Shown here: positions 44,409 to 53,204 of the stretch, one piece after another
Position numbering within the stretch: position 1 is the first letter of the stretch
Layout: each line of letters begins with the position of its first letter
Assembly (NCBI GenBank): GCA_964416425.1
Contig: CAYQEC010000003.1
Location: forward strand, 89,465-153,464
From: CAYQEC01 sp964416425
Lineage (GTDB): Bacteria; Actinomycetota; Acidimicrobiia; Spongiisociales; UBA5794
DNA length: 64,000 nt
Direction of reading: 5' to 3'
The notes under the pieces: generated by a model
Seen by the model: only the letters and a program-made list of their open reading frames with translations
Told to the model about the DNA's origin: nothing
Databases searched by the model: none
Position numbers and translations under genes: made by a program

Positions 44409-45039
44409 TGCGCAACCTCACGTCCTCCTGCACCTGCACCGGCTCGATCCCGGCGTCGAGGCGGTCGGGCTCGACCCGGAGCCGGATGCGCACCATGAGG
44501 AAATCGCATTCGTGGAAGGCGTCGCCACACGAGTCGACGACGTGCTCGCTGCCGGAGGCCCACGACACCCCCTCGAAGAGCGGGTCGGGGCTGTCGGCGA
44601 CGACGTTGGGGGCGACCACCGTACTGACCGGATCGGCGCTGAAGGTCCAGTTGGGGCCGCTCCCGGCGTCGGCGACGGTGCGGTCCCGTACCAGGTCGCA
44701 GAGCCCGCCGTCGCAGTTGGCGAGCCGGTACTGGTACCACTCGGGCCCCGGGTCCCCGGCGTAGCGGTCGGCGGCGAACTGGAGGTCGACGGCGTCCCAG
44801 TCGGAGTCGAGGGCGGTGACCACGAAGCCGTCGCCGTCGAGGTCGAGCGCCTGCCGCAGCTCCACGACCAGCTCCCCCACCGCGGTGCCGGCCTCGGTGG
44901 TGGCGTTGGCCCGGCTCTCCTGCTGGGCGACGTTGCCGTTGAGGCTGATGAACATGGTGATCATGGCGGCGGCGATGATGGTGGACAGGGCGCCGGCCAC
45001 CGTCACCTCGATGAGGGTCATGCCCCGTTCGTCGCTCAT
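44401..45039 (-). CDS. PilW-like minor pilin
   Basis: A 212-residue prepilin with leader MSDERG/MTLIE: cleavage after G6 and Glu +5 (E11). It has a hydrophobic N-terminal helix and a globular domain with cysteine pairs (CDGGLC, and CGDAFHEC). This is the usual plan of PilW/PilJ-type minor pilins. The ATG at 45039 overlaps the stop of the upstream pilin by four bases; the longer frame falls inside that gene. Confidence 0.8.
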   Translation of the reverse strand: MSDERGMTLIEVTVAGALSTIIAAAMITMFISLNGNVAQQESRANATTEAGTAVGELVVELRQALDLDGDGFVVTALDSDWDAVDLQFAADRYAGDPGPEWYQYRLANCDGGLCDLVRDRTVADAGSGPNWTFSADPVSTVVAPNVVADSPDPLFEGVSWASGSEHVVDSCGDAFHECDFLMVRIRLRVEPDRLDAGIEPVQVQEDVRLRNG

Positions 45040-46625
45040 GGGCAGTTCCCGGGCACGTTCCATTGGTAGTCCCACCAGGGAATCGTCGCCGAGTCGGTGT
45101 CGAAGGGATGGGAGGGGTAGTCGGACAGCTCGCAGAAGGCCCGCATCTGCACCACCGTCCCGTAGCTGTCGTTGGTGACGAAGGTGGCCCGCCCCCAATC
45201 GTTGGCCGGCATCCGCACCCAGCCACCGTCCGCGATCTTGTACTCGTAGAACCCGTCCGGTCCGTCGGGGCCGTTGCGGAGCCGGAACACGTGGTCACCA
45301 TTCGGCCACCCGGGCGACCACTCGAGGTGGAGGCTGGTCGACGTGCCCCAGCCCCACGTGTTGAAGCTCTCCACATCGGGCTCGTGGCCCCACGCTGTCG
45401 AGGCGGTGACGGTGAACCCCGACTCGTTGGCGGGCAGGTCGATCACCACATCCCCCTGCTCGTCGGTGACCCCGGTGAAGGTCCCGAGCACGGGATGGGT
45501 GACGACGACGTCGGCCCCGGCCGTGTCGTAGTGGTTCTCGTTGCTGAAGTCGACGTTGAAGGTCCACGACACCGGGATCCACGACTGCTCCTCGAGCTGG
45601 ATCGACGCCGTCGCCTCGTCTCCCCCTCCGTAGCCAGGGACGTCGACCTCGACGGTGCCGGGGGCGTAGCCGCCGGCGGAGGCGCTGACCAGGTAGCGGT
45701 CGGGGACGAGGCCGTCGAAGGAGTAGTCCCCGGGCAGGTTGGTGATTTCCTCGCCGGTGGTGAGGGCCTCGGCGGTGAGGGTGGCGTCGGTGATCGGTGC
45801 TCCGGTGGCGAGGTCGGTGACCTCGACGGTGAGCGAGGCCGGCCGGTAGATCCGGATGGTGCGGTCGGAGGCCCAGCCGTCGGTGGCGTCCACGTGATCG
45901 GCGCCCGAAGCCACCGTCTCGGGGTGCAGCAGCCAGCCGCCGGCCCCGAAGAGCCGGATCTCGTAGCTGCCCGGGTCGACGTCGGCGAACACCTGGGCGT
46001 CGGATCCCTGCGGCGAGGTGTAGGTGGCGGGCCCGACGAGTTGTACCGCCGGCGTCGGGTAGAACACGGGGTCGTAGGGGTCGTAGGGCTCGTGGCGGTC
46101 GACGTTGACGGTCACGATCGCCACCGTCTCCAGGGCTCCCACCGAGGGCGGGGCGATGATGGTCTCCATCCGTACCGGCTGCACCGCGGCGTCCGGCGAG
46201 GACACCGTCACCACCACGTACTTGTAGTTGACTCCGACGTCGTAGGTGCCCTCCACCCCGTCACCCCCCTGCGGGATGACGTCGAGGCCGGTGCTGGAGC
46301 CGACGTACTCGACGCTGGTGTCCACGGTGTAGGTGCGGTTCTCGACCACCCGGTCCACGGTGCGCTCCAGGATCCCGGAGGGGGCAGATCCGGGATGGCC
46401 GACGTCGCCGTAGTCGAGGCTGCGCACCTCCTCGATCCGGGCCTGTGCCAGGTTCTCGGCCACGGTGACGTGCTGGGCCCGCAGGATGGTGCGGAGGGCG
46501 AAGGTGATCGGGACGATGCTGATCACGATGGCGATCAGCATGATCCCGGCCGCCACGATCGTCTCGATCACGGTGAAGCCACCCTCCCCGGACAACACCG
46601 AGGAGGAACGCATGCGACGCAGCAT
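45036..46625 (-). CDS. PilV-like minor pilin with Ig-like extension domains
   Basis: A 529-residue prepilin with leader GEGG/FTVIE (cleavage after G16, Glu +5 at E21). PilV/PilI-type pilins are normally 150-200 residues. Here the pilin part is followed by several beta-sandwich modules resembling carboxypeptidase-regulatory-like folds, one around GAPITDATLTAEAL ... GGYAPGTVEVDVPG and another around GVTDEQGDVVIDLPA. Such modules occur in surface adhesins. The start at 46625 has GAGG six bases upstream; an ATG two codons earlier is possible. It begins 85 bases after rel and opens the minor pilin trio. Confidence 0.75.
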   Translation of the reverse strand: MLRRMRSSSVLSGEGGFTVIETIVAAGIMLIAIVISIVPITFALRTILRAQHVTVAENLAQARIEEVRSLDYGDVGHPGSAPSGILERTVDRVVENRTYTVDTSVEYVGSSTGLDVIPQGGDGVEGTYDVGVNYKYVVVTVSSPDAAVQPVRMETIIAPPSVGALETVAIVTVNVDRHEPYDPYDPVFYPTPAVQLVGPATYTSPQGSDAQVFADVDPGSYEIRLFGAGGWLLHPETVASGADHVDATDGWASDRTIRIYRPASLTVEVTDLATGAPITDATLTAEALTTGEEITNLPGDYSFDGLVPDRYLVSASAGGYAPGTVEVDVPGYGGGDEATASIQLEEQSWIPVSWTFNVDFSNENHYDTAGADVVVTHPVLGTFTGVTDEQGDVVIDLPANESGFTVTASTAWGHEPDVESFNTWGWGTSTSLHLEWSPGWPNGDHVFRLRNGPDGPDGFYEYKIADGGWVRMPANDWGRATFVTNDSYGTVVQMRAFCELSDYPSHPFDTDSATIPWWDYQWNVPGNCP

Positions 46626-46684
46626 TCCCATCCTCGGATCATCGGACTCCCGCTTGCCTTCCTTGAGGGAGTGAGGAGGGTTTG

Positions 46685-46705
46685 ATTGGCCCACCCTGGG
46701 CCAAT
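46685..46705 (-). terminator. Hairpin after rel
   Basis: An 8-bp perfect stem (46685-46692 with 46698-46705, 5-nt loop) lies five bases past the rel stop and before the minor pilin genes. No T-run follows. It may weakly separate rel from the pilin transcript. Confidence 0.45.
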
Positions 46706-46710
46706 ACGGG

Positions 46711-48900
46711 CTAGTCCTCGTCGCCGTGGGGAACGAGCCGGTAGGCGTCGAAGACGTCGTCGACGTTGCGCAACTCTTTGATGGCGCGGTCGAGGACCCG
46801 GGGATCGGAGAACTCGACCTCGTAGCGCAGCACCGCCACCCGGTCCCGCCCGGTGCCGGAAGAGGAGGCATGGATGTTGGCGCCGAGCTCCGACAGCACC
46901 GTGGTGACGTCCCGCAGCAGCTTGGGCCGGTCGAGGGCCTCGACCTGGATCCAGACGAAGAACGAGCCGCTCTGCATCGGCGCCCACGACACGTCGATCA
47001 TGCGCTCCGCCCGGTCCTCCAGGGCCCCGATGTTGGTGCAGTCGGCCCGGTGTACCGAGACGCCACGCCCCACCGTGACGAACCCGATGATGTCGTCCCC
47101 CGGGACCGGGGCGCAGCAGCGGGCCACCCGCACCAGCAGGTCGGCCATGCCCTCGACGATGATCCCGCGGGTGGGGCGACGCTGCCGCGCCAGCGGAGGC
47201 GGCGCCAGCAGATCCTCCTCGTCCTGCTCCGGCCGGAACATCCGTACCAGGCGCTGCGAGACGGTCTGGGCGCTGAGTTGCCCGTCGCCGACCGCGACGA
47301 ACATGGCGTCGAGCCCGTCGTAGCCGAGCTCGGAGGCGATGTTGGCCAGGATCTTGTCCCGTCCCGGCGCCGAGACGCCGAGCGCCTCCCGCCGGATGGC
47401 CTTGGCGATGAGATCGCGGCCGTCGCCGAGTGCGGTCTCCCGTCGCGCCCGGGTGTACCAATGCCGGATCTTGGCGGCGGCCCGGGTCGACTTGACGAAC
47501 TCGAGCCAGTCCCGGCTCGGCCGCGCATCGGGCGAGTTGGAGGTGATGATCGACACCATGTCCCCCGACTCGAGGCGGGACGAGAGCGGCACCAGCCGGC
47601 CGTTCACCTTGGCGCCGACGCAGCGGTGGCCGACGTCGGTGTGGATGCGGTAGGCGAAGTCGACCGGGGTCGCTCCGGCCGGGAGGGTGACGACGTCACC
47701 CTTCGGGGTGAGGGCGAACACCTCGTCCTGGTAGAGGTCGAGTTTCAGGTTGCGGAGGAAGTCGCTCGGGTCGGTCGACTCCTCCTGGAGGAAGCGGAGG
47801 TCGTCGACCAGCGCGTCGTCGGCGGTGGCGGCCCCCTCCTTGTAGCGCCAGTGGGCGGCGATGCCGTGCTCGGCCCGCTGGTGCATCTCCTCGGTGCGGA
47901 TCTGAACCTCGAGCGCCTTGCCGTCAGGACCCACCACGGTGGTGTGGAGACTCTGGTACAGGTTGAACTTGGGCATCGCGATGTAGTCCTTGAAGCGCCC
48001 CTGGATGGGACGCCACAGGGTGTGGACCAGGCCGAGGGCGCCGTAGCAGTCCCGCAGCGAGGGCACGATGATCCGGATCCCGATCAGGTCGAAGATCTCG
48101 TCGAACGCCAGCCCGCTGGTCACCATCTTGCGGTAGATCGAGTAGAGGTGCTTGGGGCGGCCGGTGACCCCCGCTTCGATCCCGACCCCGGCGAGCGACC
48201 CGCTCACCTCGGCCATCACCTTCTCCAGGTAGTCCTCCCGCTCCGGGGCGCGGCGCCGGACCTTCTCCTCCAGCTCGCCCTTGCGTCCCGGGTGTAGCTC
48301 GGCGAAGCAACGCTCCTCCAGCTCGTGCTTGACCTCCTGGACCCCGAGCCGGTGCGCCAGCGGGGCGTACACCTCCAGCGTCTCTGTGGCGATACGGTGC
48401 CGCTTCTCCTCCGGCAGCGGATCGAGGGTGCGGATGTTGTGGAGCCGGTCGGCCAGCTTGATGAGCAGCACCCGGATGTCCTTGGCCATGGCGATCACCA
48501 TCTTGCGGATGGTGGCCGCCTGCTGCTCTTCCCGGCTCGAGAACCGGATCCGGTCCAGCTTGGTGACCCCGTCGATGAGGGCGGCCACCTCCTCGCCGAA
48601 CCCGGCGGTGACGTCCTCCAGGGTCAGGTCGGTGTCCTCGACCGTGTCGTGGAGCAGGGACGCCGCCAGGGTGGCGGCGTCCATCCCGTAACCGGCGAGG
48701 ATCTCGGTGACGACGAGGGGGTGCGAGATGTACGGTTCCCCGGTGAGGCGGGTCTGGCCGCGGTGGGCGGCTTCGGCCACCTGGTAGGCGCGCACGATGA
48801 GGTCAACGTCGCCGGCGGGGTGGCGGGCCCGGAACGTGTCGAGCAGGGACGACAGCTCCGTCTCGGCGTCGCCGGTCGATCGCACCTCAGGCAGCGCCAT
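46711..48900 (-). CDS. relA: Bifunctional (p)ppGpp synthetase/hydrolase Rel
   Basis: The 729-residue Rel enzyme makes and degrades the stringent alarmone. The hydrolase domain has the HD pair in LLHDTVEDT (84-85) with KLADRLHNIRT. The synthetase domain has GRPKHLYSIYRKM near 240 and MPKFNLYQSLHTTV. TGS (about 395-455), a zinc-finger-like region with ARCCAPVPGD near 600, and a C-terminal ACT/RRM domain complete the long-form architecture. Both active-site sets look intact. apt, often between secF and rel in actinobacteria, is missing here. Confidence 0.96.
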   Translation of the reverse strand: MALPEVRSTGDAETELSSLLDTFRARHPAGDVDLIVRAYQVAEAAHRGQTRLTGEPYISHPLVVTEILAGYGMDAATLAASLLHDTVEDTDLTLEDVTAGFGEEVAALIDGVTKLDRIRFSSREEQQAATIRKMVIAMAKDIRVLLIKLADRLHNIRTLDPLPEEKRHRIATETLEVYAPLAHRLGVQEVKHELEERCFAELHPGRKGELEEKVRRRAPEREDYLEKVMAEVSGSLAGVGIEAGVTGRPKHLYSIYRKMVTSGLAFDEIFDLIGIRIIVPSLRDCYGALGLVHTLWRPIQGRFKDYIAMPKFNLYQSLHTTVVGPDGKALEVQIRTEEMHQRAEHGIAAHWRYKEGAATADDALVDDLRFLQEESTDPSDFLRNLKLDLYQDEVFALTPKGDVVTLPAGATPVDFAYRIHTDVGHRCVGAKVNGRLVPLSSRLESGDMVSIITSNSPDARPSRDWLEFVKSTRAAAKIRHWYTRARRETALGDGRDLIAKAIRREALGVSAPGRDKILANIASELGYDGLDAMFVAVGDGQLSAQTVSQRLVRMFRPEQDEEDLLAPPPLARQRRPTRGIIVEGMADLLVRVARCCAPVPGDDIIGFVTVGRGVSVHRADCTNIGALEDRAERMIDVSWAPMQSGSFFVWIQVEALDRPKLLRDVTTVLSELGANIHASSSGTGRDRVAVLRYEVEFSDPRVLDRAIKELRNVDDVFDAYRLVPHGDED

Positions 48901-49000
48901 GGCTCACCCCCGGGAGATGCTCGGCTGCGGCCCGTCGCGGCCACTGCCGGAAGCGGCGCTCGGGACCGTCGGGTACGTCGGTTGCGCTCACCGGCGCAGT

Positions 49001-50077
49001 CTACCGGCGCTTCCTTCGCTGCTTGGGAGGCCGCGGCGCCGCCCCGGTCTCCCGGATCTCGGTGGCGACCTCGGCCGCCGGCGCCGCCTTGGCGGCGGCT
49101 TTGGCGGGGGCCGGCTCACCGACCCGGCGGGTGGAACGGCGCTGCATGCGTTGCCAGTTCGGCTCCCGCTCCTTCCACTCGGCGAGTAGCGGAGTGGCGA
49201 CGATGATCGAGCTGTAGGTGCCGGCGGCGATCCCGATGAAGAGGGCGAGTGCGAACTGGCGGAGGGTCGCCGCCCCCAGCAGGTAGGACCCGACGAACAG
49301 CAGCGAGCCGACCGGGAGCAGCGAGGTGGCCGACGTGTTGATCGACCGCATCAGAACCTGGTTCATCGAGAGGTTGGCGATCTCGGTGAACGTGTGGCGA
49401 TTGCCCAGGTCGTGCACGTTCTCGGTGATCTTGTCGAAGACGACGACCGTGTCGTAGAGGCTGTATCCGAGGATGGTGAGCACCGCGATCACCGTCGCCG
49501 GCGTCACCTCGAAGCCGACGATGGAGTAGACGCCGGCGGTCACGATCAGGTCGTGGAACAGCGCCGCCAGCGCCGCCGCCGCCATCTTCCATTCAAAACG
49601 CCAGGTGATGAAGCCGGCCACCACCAGCAGGAAGATGATGAGGGCCCGGATCATGTGGTTGGTGATCTCCGCCCCGAAGCTCGGACCCACCGCCTCGACG
49701 TTCGTCTCGTTGGGGGTGATCCCCGCCACCTCGGCGACGGTGGCGTTGAGTTGGTCCTGGTGGGCGGCGTCCAGCGCCTGGGTCTGGACGATGATCGACT
49801 CCTCGTTGGTGAGCGTGTCGACTCGGAGCTGCACCCGCGCTGCCTCCTCGCCGATGCCGGTGAGGGCGCTGCGGACGCCGGCGACGTCGACTCCGCTGTG
49901 GTTCTGGGCCTCGACGATGGTGCCCCCGGTGAAGTCGACGCTCCCGTCCAGGCCCCGGACGAGCAGGGAGAGCAGGCAGATGCTGAGGATGACGCCCGAG
50001 ATCAGGAAGAACCGGCGCCGCCGCCCGATGAAGTCGAACTCGGTCTCGCCCCGGTAGAGGTCCTGCAGCACGCTCAT
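49001..50077 (-). CDS. secF: Protein translocase subunit SecF
   Basis: A 358-residue membrane protein with six predicted helices and the SecF signature GGTIVEAQ in the first extracytoplasmic loop and GYSLYDTVVVFDKITEN (about residues 203-219). With SecD it uses the proton gradient to pull secreted proteins out of SecYEG. A basic Ala/Lys/Arg-rich C-terminal tail (about 315-358) is typical for actinobacteria. It overlaps secD by four bases. Confidence 0.95.
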   Translation of the reverse strand: MSVLQDLYRGETEFDFIGRRRRFFLISGVILSICLLSLLVRGLDGSVDFTGGTIVEAQNHSGVDVAGVRSALTGIGEEAARVQLRVDTLTNEESIIVQTQALDAAHQDQLNATVAEVAGITPNETNVEAVGPSFGAEITNHMIRALIIFLLVVAGFITWRFEWKMAAAALAALFHDLIVTAGVYSIVGFEVTPATVIAVLTILGYSLYDTVVVFDKITENVHDLGNRHTFTEIANLSMNQVLMRSINTSATSLLPVGSLLFVGSYLLGAATLRQFALALFIGIAAGTYSSIIVATPLLAEWKEREPNWQRMQRRSTRRVGEPAPAKAAAKAAPAAEVATEIRETGAAPRPPKQRRKRR

Positions 50078-51669
50078 GTCGCCGCTCCCGCCGCTTCGTG
50101 GGATTCACGTCCCATGGCGCCCCGGACGCTGAAGGCGCCACCCTCGCCGAACCGGCCCCGCACCAGCAGCGTCACTGCAGGCCGTGTGAAGAAGTAGGCC
50201 ACCAGGACGTCGACCAGGGTAGCGATGCCGAGGGTGATGGCGAAGCCCTTCACCGGCCCGATCGCCAGCAGCCACAGCAGGATCGACCCGGCGAAGGTGA
50301 CCGTGTCCGCCGTGACGATGGTGTGGAACGCCCGCTTGAAGCCGGTGTCCACCGACGGGCGCAACCGCCTCCCCTTTCGGTGTTCCTCCTTGATGCGTTC
50401 GAAGAACACGATGTAGGAATCGGCGGTGATCCCGACCGACACGATGATCCCGGTCACGCCGGCCAGGGTGAGGGTGGTGCCCTGGAACCGCCCCAGCAGG
50501 ATGATGAGCACGATGAGCACGGACCCGAAGACGCTGAGGCCGACGATGGCGGCGACGCCGAGCGCCCGGTAGTAGAGGACGAGAGCGATCGCCACCAGGG
50601 CCAGGCCGCCGAGGCCGGCGAGGAGTCCGGCCCGCAGCGAGTCGCTCCCGAGGCTGGCCGACACCGACTCCACCCGTTCCCGCTCGAACGTGGTGGGGAG
50701 GGCGCCGTAGCGGAGGATGGTGGCGAGATCCTGCGCCTCCGCTTCCCCGTTGTCGCTGGAGCCCATGGTGATCACGACGGTGTCGCCCGAGATCCCCTGG
50801 CCGCTGGGGACGTCGCTGGCGATGGTGGGCGCCGAGATGACCTTGCCGTCGACCACGATCGCCATGGCCCGTTGCGGATCGCCGACCGGGAACTGGGAGA
50901 GCTGGGCGGTGGCGTCCTCGAAGAGGCGGTTCCCATCGCTGGTGAACTCGGGATCGACCGTCCACCCGCCGCCGCCGCCGCCGATCTGAACCCCGCTGTA
51001 GCCGGCCCGGGCCCCGGTGACGTCAGCGCCGGTGAGGAACGCGGGGCCGACCTTGTAGTAGAGCCCGGCGTCGTCCAGCAGGTAGCTGGTGTCGTCGGGG
51101 TTGTCGACGATGGTGAGGCCGGTGTCGGGGTCGATGTTGTCGGGGATGACCGGCGGCACGGTCGTGGTCGTCGTGGTCGTCGTGGTGGTGGTCGACGAGG
51201 TGGTCGTCGTCTCCCCCCCTACCGGCGGCACCGTGGTGGTGGTCGTCGTCTCGCTGGGCTGCAGATCCTCCGGCAACGGGAGGGTGCCGTCGAGGAACGC
51301 CGGGCTGATTCCCGCCTGGATGTCGAGGACCGGCCGGAAGGAGAGCTCACCGGTCGTTCCCACGGCCTGCAGGGCCCGCTCCCGATCCTGGACGCCGGGG
51401 AGCTGGACCTGGATGCTGCGGCTCCCCTGCACCGAGATCTCGGGCTCCTGGACGCTCCCCAGGCCCTCGATGCGTTGCCGCATGATCTCGACCGCCTTGG
51501 CCAGCACCTCGCTGTCGGCGCCCTCGGGTGCCGTCAACACGAGCGAGAACCCTCCCTGCAGGTCGAGGCCGAGCTTCGGCTTCCATCCGGCCGAGAGCAC
51601 GCCGGCGACCGACCCCCAGGCGATCGTCACAGTGAGCAGCAGGGTGATCCACAGCGAGCGGCGATTCAC
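50074..51669 (-). CDS. secD: Protein translocase subunit SecD
   Basis: A 531-residue RND-type subunit: membrane helix 1 (8-27), the LGLDLQGGFSLVL motif (33-45), the P1 domain with VEIMRQRIEGLG, then five C-terminal helices with GVTGIIVSVGITADSYIVFFERIKEE (around residue 410). P1 is interrupted by a Thr/Pro linker (141-173) with 6, 4 and 11 consecutive threonines, an insertion seen in related actinobacteria but longer than usual. It forms SecDF with the next gene. Confidence 0.95.
   Translation of the reverse strand: MNRRSLWITLLLTVTIAWGSVAGVLSAGWKPKLGLDLQGGFSLVLTAPEGADSEVLAKAVEIMRQRIEGLGSVQEPEISVQGSRSIQVQLPGVQDRERALQAVGTTGELSFRPVLDIQAGISPAFLDGTLPLPEDLQPSETTTTTTVPPVGGETTTTSSTTTTTTTTTTTVPPVIPDNIDPDTGLTIVDNPDDTSYLLDDAGLYYKVGPAFLTGADVTGARAGYSGVQIGGGGGGWTVDPEFTSDGNRLFEDATAQLSQFPVGDPQRAMAIVVDGKVISAPTIASDVPSGQGISGDTVVITMGSSDNGEAEAQDLATILRYGALPTTFERERVESVSASLGSDSLRAGLLAGLGGLALVAIALVLYYRALGVAAIVGLSVFGSVLIVLIILLGRFQGTTLTLAGVTGIIVSVGITADSYIVFFERIKEEHRKGRRLRPSVDTGFKRAFHTIVTADTVTFAGSILLWLLAIGPVKGFAITLGIATLVDVLVAYFFTRPAVTLLVRGRFGEGGAFSVRGAMGRESHEAAGAAT
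51160..51249 (-). repeat. Threonine-codon tract in secD
   Basis: About 30 codons, mostly ACC/ACG, encode Thr runs separated by VPPVGGE and SS. The low-complexity DNA (GGT/CGT-type repeats on the plus strand) could vary in length by slippage between strains. Confidence 0.8.
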
Positions 51670-51998
51670 TCGGCGTCGCTCCCGATCCGCTCCGCCACGG
51701 CACGGCGGGTGATGCGCATCGAGGTACCACCACCGATGTCGACGACCATGTCGCTCCCCTCGATGCTCTGCACGATGGCGTAGATGCCGCCGATAGTACG
51801 GATCTCGTCACCGACGCCGACGGCCTCTCGCAGGTCCTCCATCTGGCGCATCCGGCGCCGCTGGGGTCGAATCAGGATGAAGTAGAAGAGACCGCCGAGG
51901 ATGATGAGCGGCAGCAGCAAACCGAGCAGCGACCCGGTCGAATCGGTCTGCGTGTCCTGAGCCAGCACGAAGCCGGCCTGAGCTGCGAGGTATGGCAC
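51666..51998 (-). CDS. yajC: Preprotein translocase accessory subunit YajC
   Basis: A 110-residue protein with one membrane helix (about 23-42), followed by the YajC motif RPQRRRMRQMEDL and a small beta domain with VGDEIRTIGGIYAIV. It associates with SecDF. The GTG at 51998 was chosen because GGAGGA stands at good spacing; the open frame continues upstream without homology. It is coupled to secD. Confidence 0.92.
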   Translation of the reverse strand: MPYLAAQAGFVLAQDTQTDSTGSLLGLLLPLIILGGLFYFILIRPQRRRMRQMEDLREAVGVGDEIRTIGGIYAIVQSIEGSDMVVDIGGGTSMRITRRAVAERIGSDAE

Positions 51999-52077
51999 AG
52001 GGTCCTCCAATGCGACATGAACCCGATTGCTCGTGGCGACGAGCCGCCACAGGTTAGTGCCGGCCGCGGACTGCATG

Positions 52078-52095
52078 AAAACGGCCCCGGCCGTT
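52078..52095 (-). terminator. Intrinsic terminator after tgt
   Basis: A 7-bp inverted repeat (52080-52086 with 52089-52095) begins at the tgt stop codon and is followed on the minus strand by TTTTC. It separates queA-tgt from yajC-secDF-rel; the yajC promoter must then lie between 51999 and 52077. Confidence 0.55.
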
Positions 52096-53204
52096 CACCG
52101 CTCCCGGACCCGGTCGGCGGCGATCCGAGCCCGGTGCTCGTCGAATCGACCCTGCTCGATGGCTTCCCGGATCCCCGCCAACAGCCGGAAGGTGTAGGTC
52201 AGGTTGTGCAGGGTGAGGAGGCGGGCGCCGAGCTGCTCGCCGGTGGTGAGCAGATGGCGCAAGTAGCCTCGCTCGTAGCGGGCGCAGGCCGGGCATGGGC
52301 AGTCCGGATCGAGGGGCCGGGTGTCCCGAGCCCACTCCGCCCGCTTGATCGAGAAGTCACCGGAGCGGCTCAGCACCTTCCCGTGGCGGGCGAGCCGGGT
52401 CGGGAGCACACAGTCGAACAGGTCGACGCCGCGGGCGACGGCGTCGAGCACCCCCTCGGTGTCCCCGAGGCCCATCACGTAGCGGGGATGGGAGGGCGGC
52501 AGCTCCGGGAGGCACGCCTCGAGAGCGGCGTTGCGCTCGGCGACGGTCTCCCCCACCGACAGTCCCCCGATCCCGAACCCGGGAAAGCCGAGGGCGGCGG
52601 TCTCCGCCGCCGAGCGCCGCCGCAGCTCGGAGTCGACGCCACCCTGCACGATCCCCCACAGCGACCGGTCGTCGCGGGTGTGGGCCCGGCGGGCCCGCTC
52701 CGCCCAGCGCAGCGTCCGTTCCATGGCGGCGGCGGCGGTGGCCTGCGCTGCCGGGAGCGGGATCAGGACATCGAGCACCATGGCGACGTCCGAGCCCAGG
52801 GACTCCTGGACCGCGACGGCCCGTTCCGGGGTCAGCTCGACCCGTGAGCCGTCGTAGGTGGAGGCGAAGACGACCCCGTCCTCGGTGATGCGCGGCTCGA
52901 GCGAGAAGACCTGGTAGCCGCCGCTGTCGGTGAGGATCGGGCCCTCCCATCCCATGAACCGGTGCAGTTCGCCGAGGGCGGCGACGGTCTCGGCCCCGGG
53001 CCGGAGCATGAGGTGGTAGGTGTTCGCCAGCACCATCTGCGCTCCGGCCTGCTCCAGGTCGGCGGCGCCCACCCCCTTCACCGTGCCGCGGGTCCCCACC
53101 GGCATGAACGCCGGAGTGGCCACCGGACCGTGGGGGGTGTGGAGTGTCCCGGAGCGGGCCGCCCCGTCGACGGCCCCAGGCTCCCACCAGACCGGTTCAC
53201 CCAT
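52095..53204 (-). CDS. tgt: tRNA-guanine transglycosylase
   Basis: Exchanges guanine 34 of NAY-decoding tRNAs for preQ1 in queuosine synthesis. The 369-residue TIM barrel has the catalytic aspartate region LTDSGGYQVFSL, GGLSVGE, DLFDCVLPTRLARHG with the nucleophile aspartate, and the zinc site CPCPAC plus histidine in YLRHLL. The ATG at 53204 shares a base with the queA stop, so the two queuosine genes are coupled. Confidence 0.96.
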   Translation of the reverse strand: MGEPVWWEPGAVDGAARSGTLHTPHGPVATPAFMPVGTRGTVKGVGAADLEQAGAQMVLANTYHLMLRPGAETVAALGELHRFMGWEGPILTDSGGYQVFSLEPRITEDGVVFASTYDGSRVELTPERAVAVQESLGSDVAMVLDVLIPLPAAQATAAAAMERTLRWAERARRAHTRDDRSLWGIVQGGVDSELRRRSAAETAALGFPGFGIGGLSVGETVAERNAALEACLPELPPSHPRYVMGLGDTEGVLDAVARGVDLFDCVLPTRLARHGKVLSRSGDFSIKRAEWARDTRPLDPDCPCPACARYERGYLRHLLTTGEQLGARLLTLHNLTYTFRLLAGIREAIEQGRFDEHRARIAADRVRER

